Assembly (NCBI GenBank): GCA_024195265.1
Contig: JAJLRJ010000008.1
Coordinates: 9,753,501-9,817,500, forward strand
Direction: 5' to 3'
Origin: Dendrophyllia cribrosa
Taxonomy: Eukaryota > Cnidaria > Anthozoa > Scleractinia > Dendrophylliidae
DNA length: 64,000 nucleotides
Position 1 is the stretch's first letter. Each line of letters begins with the position of its first letter. Position numbers and translations under genes: made by a program. Below the pieces are notes generated by a model that saw only the letters and a list, made by a program, of their open reading frames with translations, did no database searches and was not told the origin of the DNA. Positions 31,206 through 43,230 of the stretch are shown here, in pieces.

Positions 31206-32223
31206 TTAACCCATTCGCTCCTACACCGGCCAAAACCGGCCGTACAAGACTCCACTGCTTTAAAAAATTGTAACTTTCTGAATCGTGCGAACATTGCCTT
31301 AACTAGCAGTTGTGAGCATTGACTAGAAAGTCTTTCAAATTGAGATACCCAATAAACACAAAAAAGTCAGCGATTTTTGCAAAATATCAGCGTTTGAATT
31401 TGGACAACAAAAATTACCGTTTTTAACGTCATAGAAAAACAACAAAAATCACGTTTTTGCCTTTAGTTTTTTTATTCAAATCATCGTGGCAAACCCAGAA
31501 GTCAACATTTACAGCAAAATTCAGTCCTAGTCCTAGCTTAGCAGTGAATTTTTTTGCTCTTATTCGTTGCTCGGGCCTAGCTACAGCTTCTTATACTAGT
31601 GCATACTCACCTTGCCTCGATTTTCAACATCACCACCGCACTGCATGCTGGGAAATAAACAGATTTTTTTTTGACAGCGTCCATTCCGTCCTCCACAATT
31701 TTCATATATATACTAAGTCCACAGCCACTCTGACCCACCGCCGAAATTTCGCGCTTGTTGTGTTCTCCTGTGGTCGCAACTTCCAAAATATGCCGCGGTA
31801 GGTCGAGAAATTCATCCAGATTCGAGTCCCAAAGCTACTTCGTTTCCAGGCGGCCATTTTTCCAGTCCAACGAGCAACGAGCCAAATTCGTAAACGAAGT
31901 ACAACACCTAACTCGCTTCATTGAGAAGTGGACTCTGAACTACCTCCAAGCTTAATGATGCTCATCAGGCAGCTACTAAAGATGAAAAATGGCTGTGAAC
32001 TTACCAAAAATCGTAGATAATTCATATTGGACCGTTTATTGCAAATCAACCAAGCAAAATGAGATCGTCACAATGACGTTTCCAGTAAACTCGAGCCTTC
32101 AGTGTTTTAGAACAGCAGCACTTTCAATGGTAACTTTAAATACGGAGTCACGAAATCCTATGGGGCGTGTGAATGCAGAAAATCGCTCAAAAACGTAAAA
32201 ATTCTCAGGAGTGAATGGGTTAA
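31206..32223. mobile_element. 1-kb TTAA element, copy 3
   Basis: Element proper 31210-32219 (1010 bp), TTAA at 31206-31209 and 32220-32223. The ends CCCATTCGCTCCT / AGGAGTGAATGGG differ from copies 1 and 2 in the terminal 15 bp, but compensating changes keep both ends complementary. The body is clearly homologous but more diverged than copies 1 and 2 are from each other. Confidence 0.7.
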
Positions 32224-34680
32224 TTAAATGCGTCATCCAAAAAAAAAAACAAAAGAAATATTTCCAGAATTTCTATATAAAATAAAATGGATATTTTTAA
32301 ATGAAAGGAAAACAAATGTGATTGTGAAATATAGGTTTGGGTTATTAGAATTCTGAGTTTTTAAGTGTAAGTATTAGTACAAAACGCGTTTTTGGAGGAA
32401 AATATAAGAACATATGTTATATTCATGATATTTTTAGAAAATAAGTATTGTTATCAAAGTTAAAATCTGAAAACTCAAGGAAAGAAACGGAGGCATTTTG
32501 CCTGTCTACACGATCGCTGTTTTAAAAAATGCCCCGGCATTCAGTTAGGTAACATTCCTACTGTTTAATTCTCCCTTGCATAGCGGTGATTTCTACGGCC
32601 TATGATTATGGCTGTTTTTTTCTTTTTTGGGGAACATGATGATTTTCACCCTTTGTTATAAACTTAAGTAACTATGCGCAATATGCATGTTCACTAGCCG
32701 GGTTCTCATGTTTCGTGAACTTTGTAATGAAACGTTTATTGATATGTATTTACTGCTGGCATATTTGCAGCGTGAAATTCGGTGGGAGTCTTTCTAGCTT
32801 TATCTGGATGGGAAATTTGGAAAAAGTATGAATATTTCTTTTATTATGTCAGATCATAGACTTGCAATTTCAGTACTAGGCCTTTGGAAATCGATCAGTA
32901 GAGATGAATAATTGTCGAGGCGCGCTTGAATTGGCAAATATCCTTTACGATGTGTGCTTAATATTTCTCAATCTTTTGTAAAAATGAACTGATATTGTTT
33001 ATAGCATTACGTTCCAAAGAAAGGAAAAAGAGAGTTTGAGGTAAGCAATAAATAGTATTGTTCCTGTACAGTGTGGAATCCATCTTACAACGGGTGCTTG
33101 AAAGTGATCAGAAAGAATTTCACAAACGCTGTATGTACATGTGAATAACTGGAAGAGTTTATTTTCTCAAGCAACTGATTAATCAGTAGAACATTTCTTC
33201 TGATTCTTGTACACAGTACAGTGTATATTTCAGTGTACTGATTTTGCCGGTTGGCCTTTAATTTTTGTTCATTTTAAGGCTCAATTCATTGGCCTCAGTT
33301 TGGTTCATTTTAGTCTGTTTTTTTTTTTTGCTACGGGTAGTCCTTAGTTTTCCCTATGGATGGTTTAATATATCTGGTATTCCGTCGAACTGTGAAATGG
33401 ATTATTTCGCTTCACATCCATTTATATACAGTAGTATAAAATGAGACAGGCAAAAGTCGTAAAAAGTATTTTTAAAAACTATAACTTTCTAAAGTAGGTA
33501 TACATTAGATGACGGCCTAGGAATATATGACATGTTTGCTCGATAATATTGGTCCTTTGATAATTTCAGCAGGGTTTCATGTTGACGATAGAACTGATTA
33601 GAATTTTATCTGTCTATTATCCATGCCTTCATTGTAACAGCTCTCCTGATGTATATAAGGGTTTCTTTAATTTGGCTTAGACTCATTTGTTAGATAAGTA
33701 ATCGGCTATCGTTGTGAAAATATTACTGAGGATCAGAAAATTTCTTAGGCCGTGAGTAGTGTCTGTTTTAATTGACTTATATAGTCTATGGCGTGCAAGA
33801 CTTGTGAGAAAGTGTTTCTTCAGGGATGTAGACTAAGATCCAAGAATAAAAATGCTGTGTCTATATTGTCTTCTTGAGGTTATTTTAGTTAATTTAATAT
33901 TCTGTTGTGGAGTAAGTGTCTTGTGCTTGAACCTTCGCAGAATGTCGCCTGACCTGAACAACTGATTAAGATAACATCTGTCAGACATAAGCTGTCATTC
34001 AGTTAACTTCAATTTAATTTGAGAATATATACAGAGTTATGCAATGTGTTTTGTTTTTCTCTACTGCGTCTCTGTAATTATTTTCCTCCGGCCTGGTGTC
34101 GTAGAATTTAAAACATGTTTCAAAATCGCACGACATTTATCATGCCGTTTGCGACACACCTGTGCCAGTTTTAGGCTTGATTTACATGGCGGAATCAATT
34201 TATGCGACAAAGTCGTATTGTCAAAATCGGATTAAACAAGTTACTGAGTTGGGACTATGATAAGAGAAAAAAGGGAAGAGTGAAATGTGGAATGGGTCAT
34301 TCGACAATATGTGAATTGCAGCTTGGCAGAGCCTGAGACTTTAAAGTTCGATAAAGCTAATATACGCAATATGCCGCAGAGAGAGTTGACACTGCATGCC
34401 CCAGTCGAGACTGCTTGTTTTCGCTTCGATTCGCTCCGTTTTATAGCCGTGCGGGTAACATGATCAAGTCTGTATAAGCAGGCCGGGAAACAGTCGGATG
34501 ATCATAAATAGCAATACGGCCGACAATTTCTTTCGTTTCAGACAAGTCAAATAACTTACCAAATGCATCTTAAACAGTGCTTGATAAATCTGAGATTCAG
34601 CGAAACCTTCTGTCACAGCACAATGAAAATTATTATTTTGCAAACTCAAAAAGAAAATTATAGACTTTAAGTCAATAGGG
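32224..34680. other. gene-poor AT-rich stretch
   Basis: No convincing exon. The segment 33720-33845 (with GGCGTGCAAGACTTGTGAG and AGAAAGTGTTTCTTC) is inverted at about 35705-35840, so the two may be remnants of the arms of an old 2-kb element containing the homopolymer tracts between them. Confidence 0.4.
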
Positions 34681-34692
34681 ATATACCAGTAG

Positions 34693-34744
<52 letters not shown>

Positions 34745-34790
34745 CCCCCATAAAAAAATATCCTGGATCCGCCCCTGCGTTATTCATCAA
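34681..34790 (-). repeat. 50-base C tract in a dispersed repeat
   Basis: C run 34693-34742, followed by a GGATCCGCCCCTGCG phrase that loosely resembles the end of the 2430-2625 repeat. A 108-codon polyglycine frame across it is an artefact. Confidence 0.9.
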
Positions 34791-34929
34791 CTTTTGATTC
34801 CACTAAAATAATTAATCAATGGAGATTTTTCCAGAGGTCTGCAGCGTATTTTTGCCCTTAATAGTTTTGACTTTGTTTGTCTTCACATATAGCTTAAAAT
34901 AAGCTTTTCAAAACCTTTTCAACTGATAA

Positions 34930-34960
34930 ATTAGGGACGGACCATTAGAAAAGTGATGGG

Positions 34961-34994
<34 letters not shown>

Positions 34995-35090
34995 GGGAAA
35001 AAAATTCGTGCGAGGGAAAATGCCGGGAAAAAAAATTCGTGCAAAATTCAAGGCAAAGAAAAAAATTCATGCAGAAGGAGAAGTCCTATT
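34930..35090 (+). repeat. 30-base G tract with AAAAATTCGTGC repeats
   Basis: GGGACGGACCATTAG, then a G run (34964-34993), then three degenerate copies of GGGAAAAAAATTCGTGC. Same dispersed family as 2430-2625 in the opposite orientation to the tract at 34693. Confidence 0.8.
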
Positions 35091-35279
35091 GTGGTTGTTA
35101 TTTAATATATAAAAGCTGCCAAAGTGCCTATTGAAAATAGCGCTCTTGGCGTTTTAAAAATTCAAAACATTCTTGGGGCCTTCCTATACTATTATTTATA
35201 AATAAAGACATTTGATAGTGTTCCATATCAAACTCTTTCCCCAGCGCGACGGACATTTGTTTTTCTCGGTTCCAGGCGG

Positions 35280-35495
35280 ACGCCGCCGCTAACCGCACGT
35301 AATGCGCATGCTCAACGTTGCGAATTTTCAAAATGGCGGACAAGCCAAAGGGAAAGAAAAGAACCAAAGCGGTTTTGCAACGAATACTCAGCATACACCC
35401 CCGTTAAAAGGGCTAATCCAACGAAAAAAGATACAAAGCTGTATGATATTGAAGTCACGGAGGTTGATAAAATTGAAAATTCACTTGCTTTAGCT
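35280..35495 (+). pseudogene. possible decayed first exon or TE reading frame
   Basis: A CpG-rich stretch leads to ATGGCGGACAAGCCAAAGGG at 35332, a lysine-rich start that stops after 24 codons. A second frame (KKDTKLYDIEVTEVDKI) resumes about 100 bp on and ends at a TAA near 35497. The two would join only through frameshifts. It looks like a broken coding segment of an unknown family; I cannot name it. Confidence 0.25.
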
Positions 35496-38400
35496 TAAAC
35501 ATCTACACATGGAGAGAAGAATATACTAGCATCCGTGAGATTTACAAAACAGCATCCATGCTGTAGATTATCTGTTGGATGCCAAATCAAACGCTATTAC
35601 AAAACAACGGAGGTTTATCCTAGCTCCACTGAGACACACTACTCAACTACAGAACCAACTAAGGAGCTAACAATTATTGCAAGAATTCATTATTCCATTG
35701 AAGTGGTATTGTAGACTACGGCTTTTTGAGACTTGGATCTAAGATGCCTATATCCGTGATGAGAAACACTTTCTCACAAGTCTTGCACACCGCAGACTTT
35801 AGACACTACTGAAATCACGGCCTGAGAAATTTAACGATCCTTGCACTTTCAAAGCTATAAGAAACTTTAGCCGATTAGTATTTATCTTGCTACAAAAGTG
35901 AGCCAAAGAAACCGCAATGTATGCCAATAGAGTTAGCACCAAACAGGCATAAAGAAATATAATAATTCTAACGGCTCTGAACAGCATGAAATCCTCCTAT
36001 AAATTTGAGAGATAATCCGCCGAGATCAAAAGATCAATATGAACGAAGAGAACAAATTCATAACTGATCTAAAGGCGCATTTCTCTCTTAAGTTTTACTG
36101 GGAAAGCTTTATGCTTTTCAGTAAGTACTTTTTAGCAACGAGCGGTAATAGTGTTTAGCCTGTCTATTAAAAGACATGCTTGAAGGCTTAAAACAATACA
36201 ATAGTCACACAACAGGAGTCGTGTAGGTCTGTCAATCCCATTTATAACATACCTGATCGCTCAAACACTTTGTTTACGATAGCCGAAAGGACCGACTGAT
36301 AATTTTCTCCGTCTTCTTTTTTACTTTCCTTTGACACTGTATAGATGAGCAAGCTGCAACGAAATTTTAATGGACGAAGGTTACAAAAAAAAACCGCAAA
36401 ATAGCCTGAAAAATGTATTTATTCTGACAAGAACTTCACAAATCTTACTTGTTTATCTCGTATGTAAACGACGGCAGATTAATCCCCGAAGCGCTTTCTG
36501 AGTTTCCCGATTCCTCTCCTATTGCTTTCACGCTTACAAAACTGGAAAAAATCACAAAGAGGAAGATACAGCTGTTTTGAAAGGCCATTTGACGAGCTTA
36601 AATCTGCTTTTTGTTCGACAATTTACATATCAAAACAAAGGAAATTTATTCCCCTTTTCGATTTCGGCGGTACATTTTCGATTTGCGCTTGCGTAGAAGA
36701 GATATCGCCCAAGATCCCTTGCTCGGTCGTGTTTTGATCACAAACGCCTTGTTAATTTTGACCGACCCGCTCGGGGAAAAGGTAAAAATGACGAGGGAAA
36801 AACTTTACTTTAAAGTTAGAAAATTAGCAAAACAGAAAGCCATAGTATTATAGTTTAATATTTCAGTGGTACATTGAGCACTGTTTGTGTAAAGAATCAG
36901 CACGATGATAAAACATCCGAAAATCGCACTCGATTTTAGTGGGGCGCTGAAGGGGGCGTGGTCACAAAATTCAATTTAAGACTATTTGTACCCCATGAGT
37001 TTCATATGTTGAAGTGTTTACCTCACACTGCATGAAATGACAACTATAAGGTGATATAATGAATTCATATTTTCAATTCAATAGATGGAAAGCGCAAATT
37101 TCAGTTGCCAACATGCAAAACCAGTAGATTCAAAAAAGTTTTATTCCACATAATTGTTACAAATGATAGATTTTTTTAGCTGTATTATAGTGCATCCATA
37201 GTATTTTAGGTATTCTTATAATTGTAGAATAAACATTTTTAATTATTTTTTAAAATATTTTGTGAAAGTTGGCATATTAAATTCAGCTGGCTCTGGGGCT
37301 GTAAGTTTTAACTTCAATAAACTATGATAAATACATGTAATTATCCATAAACAGTTTCAATATTAAATAACTTTTTAACATTGATATTAATATTTGTTTA
37401 ATTTAAAAAATTATTTGTGCCCACAATAAAATTAGAGGGGTCCCCTTGATGAAAAATTCTATAACACAGTGAAAAAGTTCATTGATACAAAGGTGATTGT
37501 TAAAACTTTAACTGTTACCAACATGAACTGATCTGTTGTAAGTTTAGTAAAATGTATAAAGCACAAAAGCATAGATAATGAATCAAGACCTCGCTGTTCA
37601 AATGAAACTCGTGAGTAAAATGAAGGGGGAAGTATCCAGTAAAAGAGTGCACATAGTATTAAATAAGATGAAGAAGAATTTCACCATTAAATTCACTTTC
37701 AAATTTAAAGTACATTCTAAATACATTGTGATATAAAAAATAGAATTTCAAGTGTTGCCTACTGGATATGTTAATATAACAGCTTCTTGATGCCAACATT
37801 TGTAAAACATTTGATATGAATTGCGGTTAAAAAGTGTATAATGAAAAGAAAACAATCAGTAAATATAACAAACAGTACATAACATTTTGATATTAACTAT
37901 TCCTAATATATATTTTTCAAATATACGTAATGGTCAAAAATGGTTTTTAAGTATTACACCTTTTTTAATTAGTAAATAACAAACAAAGCAATCTTTGTCT
38001 GAAAAAAAAAAATTTGTGCATAGGGTTTCACCTGCAAAAAAAAAATCCTGCACGTTACGCTTTATGTTTGCACCCAAAAACTAAAACTGAAACATTAATT
38101 CCCTGCGAACTATGTCGGCAGATGGCTAAATTTTCCTGCCTGCCCTCCGTTGGCATATCCCACAAGAATTGCTAAAGTTTATTTACGATGAGATGCACAT
38201 GTATGCAATAGAAAGGTATTGAATTAAGCTGGAATGGAAACTAAAGGATAACGTTTGCTCCGGGACCATAAAGTATCACAAAAGAAAAGATCACATAGCT
38301 TGTATATAACACTGACATTTATTGATGACTTAAATTAATGACTTAATATTATTAGCTTAAAAAATTCTACAATGTCAATTTAATATTTCGACAATAAATT

Positions 38401-39365
38401 ATTTTTGTTGAAGATATTGTTACACATAATTAAAACAACCCAGATTCAGATAGAAATAGCTAACGGAAATGGTCTTTCGGACAGGAACCACCATCTAACA
38501 AATAGACTGGTGGTCTCTTTATGTACCCCCTCTCGCCCCACCTAAAAAGATGGTGTCTTGTTCGTATATAAGTGGTGGTGCATGTCTAGGCAAGAACTGA
38601 AACAGTAACATTGTTTGTTTGAGGGTCTTGTTAGATATTTTGATAGTAAACCAGGTGGAAATCCAGACGAGTTAAAACTACCAACACTTGCTCCAGAAAC
38701 AAGGCAAGAGGAGAGCATCACCATTTTCAATGACGTCCAAAAAAATTGATAAAAGAGAAATTTGAATCAAAAAATCACACAGACTAGCCTAAAAACATTG
38801 TTCGGACATAATATGACAGCACTGCATGATGGGAAAAACTTATAGGAGATAGCCCAAAGGGCACTTTGATCCTTTTTCTTGTCTCCAATCATCCATGAGC
38901 TTGAAGTTGCTATATCAACTGATATGACGTTACTAACACTTCGCCTCAGGCTATAAACCACTTGAAAAAGTAAACTTTTTTATTTTTTGGAGCCCATTTT
39001 ATAAGTCGTGCGCTTCGCTCATAGCCAAGGCCACGACAAATAAAATACACTCTTTTTTGTTCAAACGCTCAACAAAGATCTTTGAAGCTCGCATAGGAAC
39101 CCCAAGGATAGACAGGAGACAGTTATGTGTTCTCAAGTGTTTGTACTTAAATAGGAGTGACCTTTGGTCAGTTTATAAAAAAGCTACATAATTGTGTTTA
39201 GTTGTTATGACAACGCGCGTTCTGTTTATTTGTGACGCAGATGGAGAGAAACCTGGGCTCTAAAATCATTAAACGCCAAACAAAATCAAAATCTATTACT
39301 ACATGTATATTTATTTCTCTGTTGTTATTTTTTTATTTCTTTTTTTTTTAAAGGCACATATTCTT
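35496..39365. other. gene-poor AT-rich stretch
   Basis: No recognisable gene. Contains the inverted match to 33720-33845 at 35705-35840, short frames near 36522-36853 without domain signatures, and very AT-rich sequence at 37000-38450. 39060-39185 matches 18955-19060. Confidence 0.4.
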
Positions 39366-39367
39366 CC

Positions 39368-39735
39368 TTAAACACGAACTTCCGGTATAAAAGGAGCCTG
39401 GCCTGGCCATCCATTCTTACCTCCAGTCGTCAATCAACCACTGAAGCATTAAAAACTGACAAAAAACATGCGTTATTACTAATTAGACCATTGCTAACAC
39501 AATGCGAAAAAAAACTTTACGGAAGTTATATCAGAAGTCTTAATGAACTTCTATTTCTTTTTTTGCTTAGATAAAATCTTGGTTTAATTAGATTTTTGAA
39601 GCAAATTATATTTAAAAGACGCGCAAGTTAACCACGTTTTGTGACTGAAAGACGCTTTTTAAATTTGCATTTATATTTCACACCCAAGAAATGGGGGAGG
39701 AGCTAAGCCTTTTTATACCGGAACTTCGTGTTTAA
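39368..39735. mobile_element. TTAA-flanked MITE, 360 bp
   Basis: Element proper 39372-39731. TTAA at both borders. Ends ACACGAACTTCCGGTATAAA and complement CCGGAACTTCGTGT. A reverse-oriented relative lies at 57084-57720. Part of it (GACGCGCAAGTTAACCACG) is also present at 5812 at the start of copy A. Confidence 0.7.
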
Positions 39736-39894
39736 CACGTTCCCGACTGAGTAAACAGGTTATCTTAGGACGAGGTTTTATGATTCCTGTTCCATGATTG
39801 TACAATTCCATAATGGTGTCCCACAATTCATTACGATGCAAACACAACAAAATGCGAAGTGGCGGCCTTCGCTGAGTTTCATTGAGCGCTTTTG

Positions 39895-40095
39895 GCTTTG
39901 ACTGCGAGCAGTCCCTCTCTGGATAGTCGAGCGGGAGAGCAAATACGCGATCGGCGAGCGGCGAGCGAGCGAACCGAAGGAACCGAAGGGACGGGCTCTC
40001 TCCTCTCCCCCAGTTTCCCTTTGGCTCGTTCGCTCGCTCCAGTCTCGCCGAGCTTGTTTTCAGCTCGCCCGCGCTCGTTTGACTATGATTTTGGC
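39895..40095 (+). other. GC-rich insertion private to copy B
   Basis: CpG-rich sequence with GCGAGCGGCGAGCGAGCG and its partial inverse (CTCGTTCGCTCGCTCC) inside otherwise collinear sequence. It has the look of a small palindromic element, but borders and TSD are unclear. Confidence 0.4.
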
Positions 40096-40448
40096 TGTTT
40101 TTTCTTCTTCGTTTGTTTGTAGTTGTTGTCGCTTTTGAGGATTTCTGTCTCTAAAGGTAAGATATCTTTTCTTTAATAGCTTAATAGGGTAGAGGGCACG
40201 TTTCAACGCTATAATTACAGAGCCGATCAACTCTTTTAAAATTTTGTACTCACTTGTCGGCCGAATATGATCTATCGCAGTAGTCTATATGCTATATACA
40301 CAATGCAATATTTTAAACCGTTTTGTATATTCTGCGAGTAATCATCCTAATAACTATTTACCGAATGTCGAGAATTGGCAATGAAAAACGACATGTAAGC
40401 TCTTATGTCATTGATTGTGGTTTGCAGTAGTCTGCAACATACAGTGAC

Positions 40449-40563
40449 ACGGCAGCCATATTGATTTTGCCCCCATAGCATCCCATAATGAACATTGAAA
40501 TCAAAGGAATATATTAATTTAAATGGTCATGCCCTTGGGGGCAAAATCAATATGGCTGCCGTA
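40449..40563. mobile_element. palindromic MITE (copy B only)
   Basis: ACGGCAGCCATATTGATTTT and its reverse complement flank a 60-bp centre. Arms continue through GCCCCCA / TGGGGGC. Not present at the corresponding place near 14150. Confidence 0.65.
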
Positions 40564-40610
40564 TCTGGGAAATAGGGTCCCGTAGATCTTCAGCATAACC
40601 CACACACAAT

Positions 40611-40751
40611 AGGTGGTTTGCAATCAATCTCTAGAGACAGATAACAATAGTGAAACGAACAAATGCTGGTGGACGAACAAAAGGAGCTAATCAGAGAACT
40701 ATTGTTTATGTCCACCAGCATGGCGGCGATGACGTAACATGAAAACCACCT
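40611..40751. mobile_element. AGGTGGTTT MITE (copy B only)
   Basis: Ends AGGTGGTTT and AAACCACCT; interior CATGCTGGTGG-type arms. The paralogous sequence near 14219 is uninterrupted. Related to the element at 48757-48915. The TSD is 2-3 bp and AT-rich, not resolvable by eye. Confidence 0.65.
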
Positions 40752-42699
40752 ATATGCAGACTGCTGACAAAGGCATAATTGTGACATCTGAGGGTTCAGG
40801 GGGGGCATGCTTCCCCAGGTAAATATGAAAAACAAATCTTCTAAATGGAAATGGCTAAAATTTGATTTAAATGTAAGAACAGCCAAGCACAACAAAACAT
40901 CAGCAGTGAGTTTACAAAATTTATGCTTATTACAAAGGCCACTTACATGTAATTTTAGAGATTTATGGGTACATAGGGCTCCACTCTCCACAATCGATCT
41001 TATGGACATGCTACAAAATGAAACCTAACTACCAAGAGTGCCAAAGATCAAAATTCAAGAATAATTCCAAATTCCATTTTGTAAAGTATTTAAAAACAAA
41101 AGTAGTGCCTAACAGGTTTCATTTGAATGATTACACATAAGACTTTTTCCAAAGACTCAAAAGTTAGGAGAGAAGGTAGTTTTTTTAAACTGCAGTGGCC
41201 GTTCCATCTAACAATACGTTCTGTTTGCTTTGTTTTAGTGAAAATATTTTATTATTTTTATATAAATGGAATTAAGTGTTTGAAACGTGACAACAATAGT
41301 TCCTTTATAGTTTATTATACGTCTGAATTTTAATTACCTTAGTTTGCTAATATTAGAAACTGTGTAGTCTCTATTTTGCTGGAGTATACATGTATATGAA
41401 AAGACAGATAAAGCTCTCAAGGTCAGGAAACATCAGCTGAATTTGTGGTTAATACAGTTTATTACTCATGCACTTAGCGGCATGAGATAAGATTTGTCCT
41501 CCGGTTTTTTTGTGTCATGATTGTTATATAATGTCCGGTTACTCGGCTTCCTTGTGATACAGCATTTGTTCATAAAGCATTCAATAGTAAGGTTTGGAGG
41601 AACCATGACTGAATGAAAGGAGTAACTCTTCTCCATGTCGGACATCTTTTTATCTTGTTTGCTTTCACACATATATAGCTTCTTTTTAAAATATACAATG
41701 AATGTTTGTTATGCATGCGCATAACATTCATTTTGTGATATATTGAGCAAACTGCTGTGGAAGTCTTCCTGTGAATGTAAACATTGTTTTTATTTTATCA
41801 TATAGAACTTGAGGCCAATTGTTTAGATTTTTAAAACATTTTGTAGAAATTGTAAGCTCATGGTGAAAACTGGCATATTTAACATTGGCATACAGGAGCC
41901 CAGGCTCTTTTTAAACAAGAGGCTCCAAGCAGCCTTTACTCATGCGCATGCGTAAGAACGTTTTATGATATATTTTAAACATGATAAGAAGATGTCCGAC
42001 ATGGAGAAGAGTTACTCCTTTCATTCAGTCATCATTCCTGCAAACCACGTTGTTTACTATTGAATGTTTTGGAAATGAAGGCTATACCACAATGAAGCCA
42101 GTGATTCTTCTAAGTCTTATATATACCAAACGTGAACATAGTAATGTATGTAGGGTTGTAGGAGATGCTGTCGTGACACTTAAGTAACGCTCTTTTGCCG
42201 GAAGTCACTAAACAGGAAGTGTAAATGGCAAAGACATGAACCGGAAGTGCACAGTTTAAAATATGCGAGCATAAATTTGCATGCAAAACCTTACCTCATG
42301 TCGCTTCGTGCATGAGTAAATATATGATAAATATCTGTTACATGTACTCATAACATTCATTTTGTGATATATTGGGCAAACTACTGTGGAAGTCTACCTG
42401 TGAATGTAAACGTTTCTATATTATAGTATAGAACTTGCGGCCAATTGTTTAGATTTTTAGAACGTTTTATTAAAGTTGTAAGCTCATGGTGAAAAATGAC
42501 ATAATTAACATAATTGCTTTAGAAGGGGGTATCGCATGCTAATACCCTTTCCTTTTGTTTACCATGCGTGTGCAAATACACATGATCAAGTTACTTGCTT
42601 TTATGACAACTTAAATGCTCCAAATCCTTAGGGTATGAGCATCCTGGAGCATTTCAAGTTATTGCTCGGGAAGATAAAAAGACCCTTCAAAATTGGAAA

Positions 42700-42721
42700 G
42701 GGTTTTAAGTGGAATGTAGGG

Positions 42722-42755
<34 letters not shown>

Positions 42756-42860
42756 AGAGGGGATGGGAACGAGAACAAGGGCGGCCACCACGGAAAAAAG
42801 GGGTGACGAGTGGAAAAAGAGAGCGGGTACCGGGTGTTGACATTACTACACACAGTTGTG
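42700..42860. repeat. G-tract repeat (copy B)
   Basis: 32-base G run at 42723-42754, paralogous to 24950-25095. Proline/glycine frames across it are artefacts. Confidence 0.85.
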
Positions 42861-42916
42861 TCCTCCTTTAAAATGACTTACCTTTTGGCAATTATTTATT
42901 ACCACATTTAAATTGC

Positions 42917-43163
42917 AATTTGCCAAACATATACAAGCAAAAACTAACGATAAAAGAGTCCGACGTTTCGGCGACATCTTGGCGCCATTGTCAAGGGAAA
43001 CTAAATTAAATATGCGATCTCAAGAGTAACTAAGAGATCGCATATTTAATTTAGTTTCCCTTGACAATGGCGCCAAGATGTCGCCGAAACGTCGGACTGT
43101 TTTATCGTTAGTTTTTGCTTGTATATGTTTATCTAAATCACTGTTGATTAGAATTTGCCAAAC
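42917..43163. mobile_element. palindromic GAAACGTC element with 12-bp TSD
   Basis: AATTTGCCAAAC is repeated at 42917-42928 and 43152-43163. The element (42929-43151, 223 bp) consists of two near-perfect inverted arms of about 94 bp (to 43020 and from 43034), a 13-base loop, and an unpaired 24-base tail (43128-43151) 3' of the plus-strand GAAACGTC. It has the same organisation as the element at 6101-12436. Absent from copy A near 25140. Confidence 0.75.
43045..43096 (+). ncRNA. degenerate hammerhead-like hairpin
   Basis: TTGACAAT, hairpin GGCG-CCAAGATGT-CGCC, then GAAACGTC: the layout of the motif at 12359-12396, but the core TTGACAA departs from CTGATGA at two positions that are normally essential. 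The mirror copy sits on the minus strand at about 42960-43010. Activity is unlikely unless this is a variant class. Confidence 0.35.
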
Positions 43164-43230
43164 GATCGCGAAAATTTGTTGCCGCATTAATATTAAATAT
43201 TTACCTTACTCTAGCTTTTTTCTTTTTTAG

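Noticed and set aside
34464..34790. 108-codon glycine-rich minus frame
   Set aside because: Generated by the 50-base C tract.
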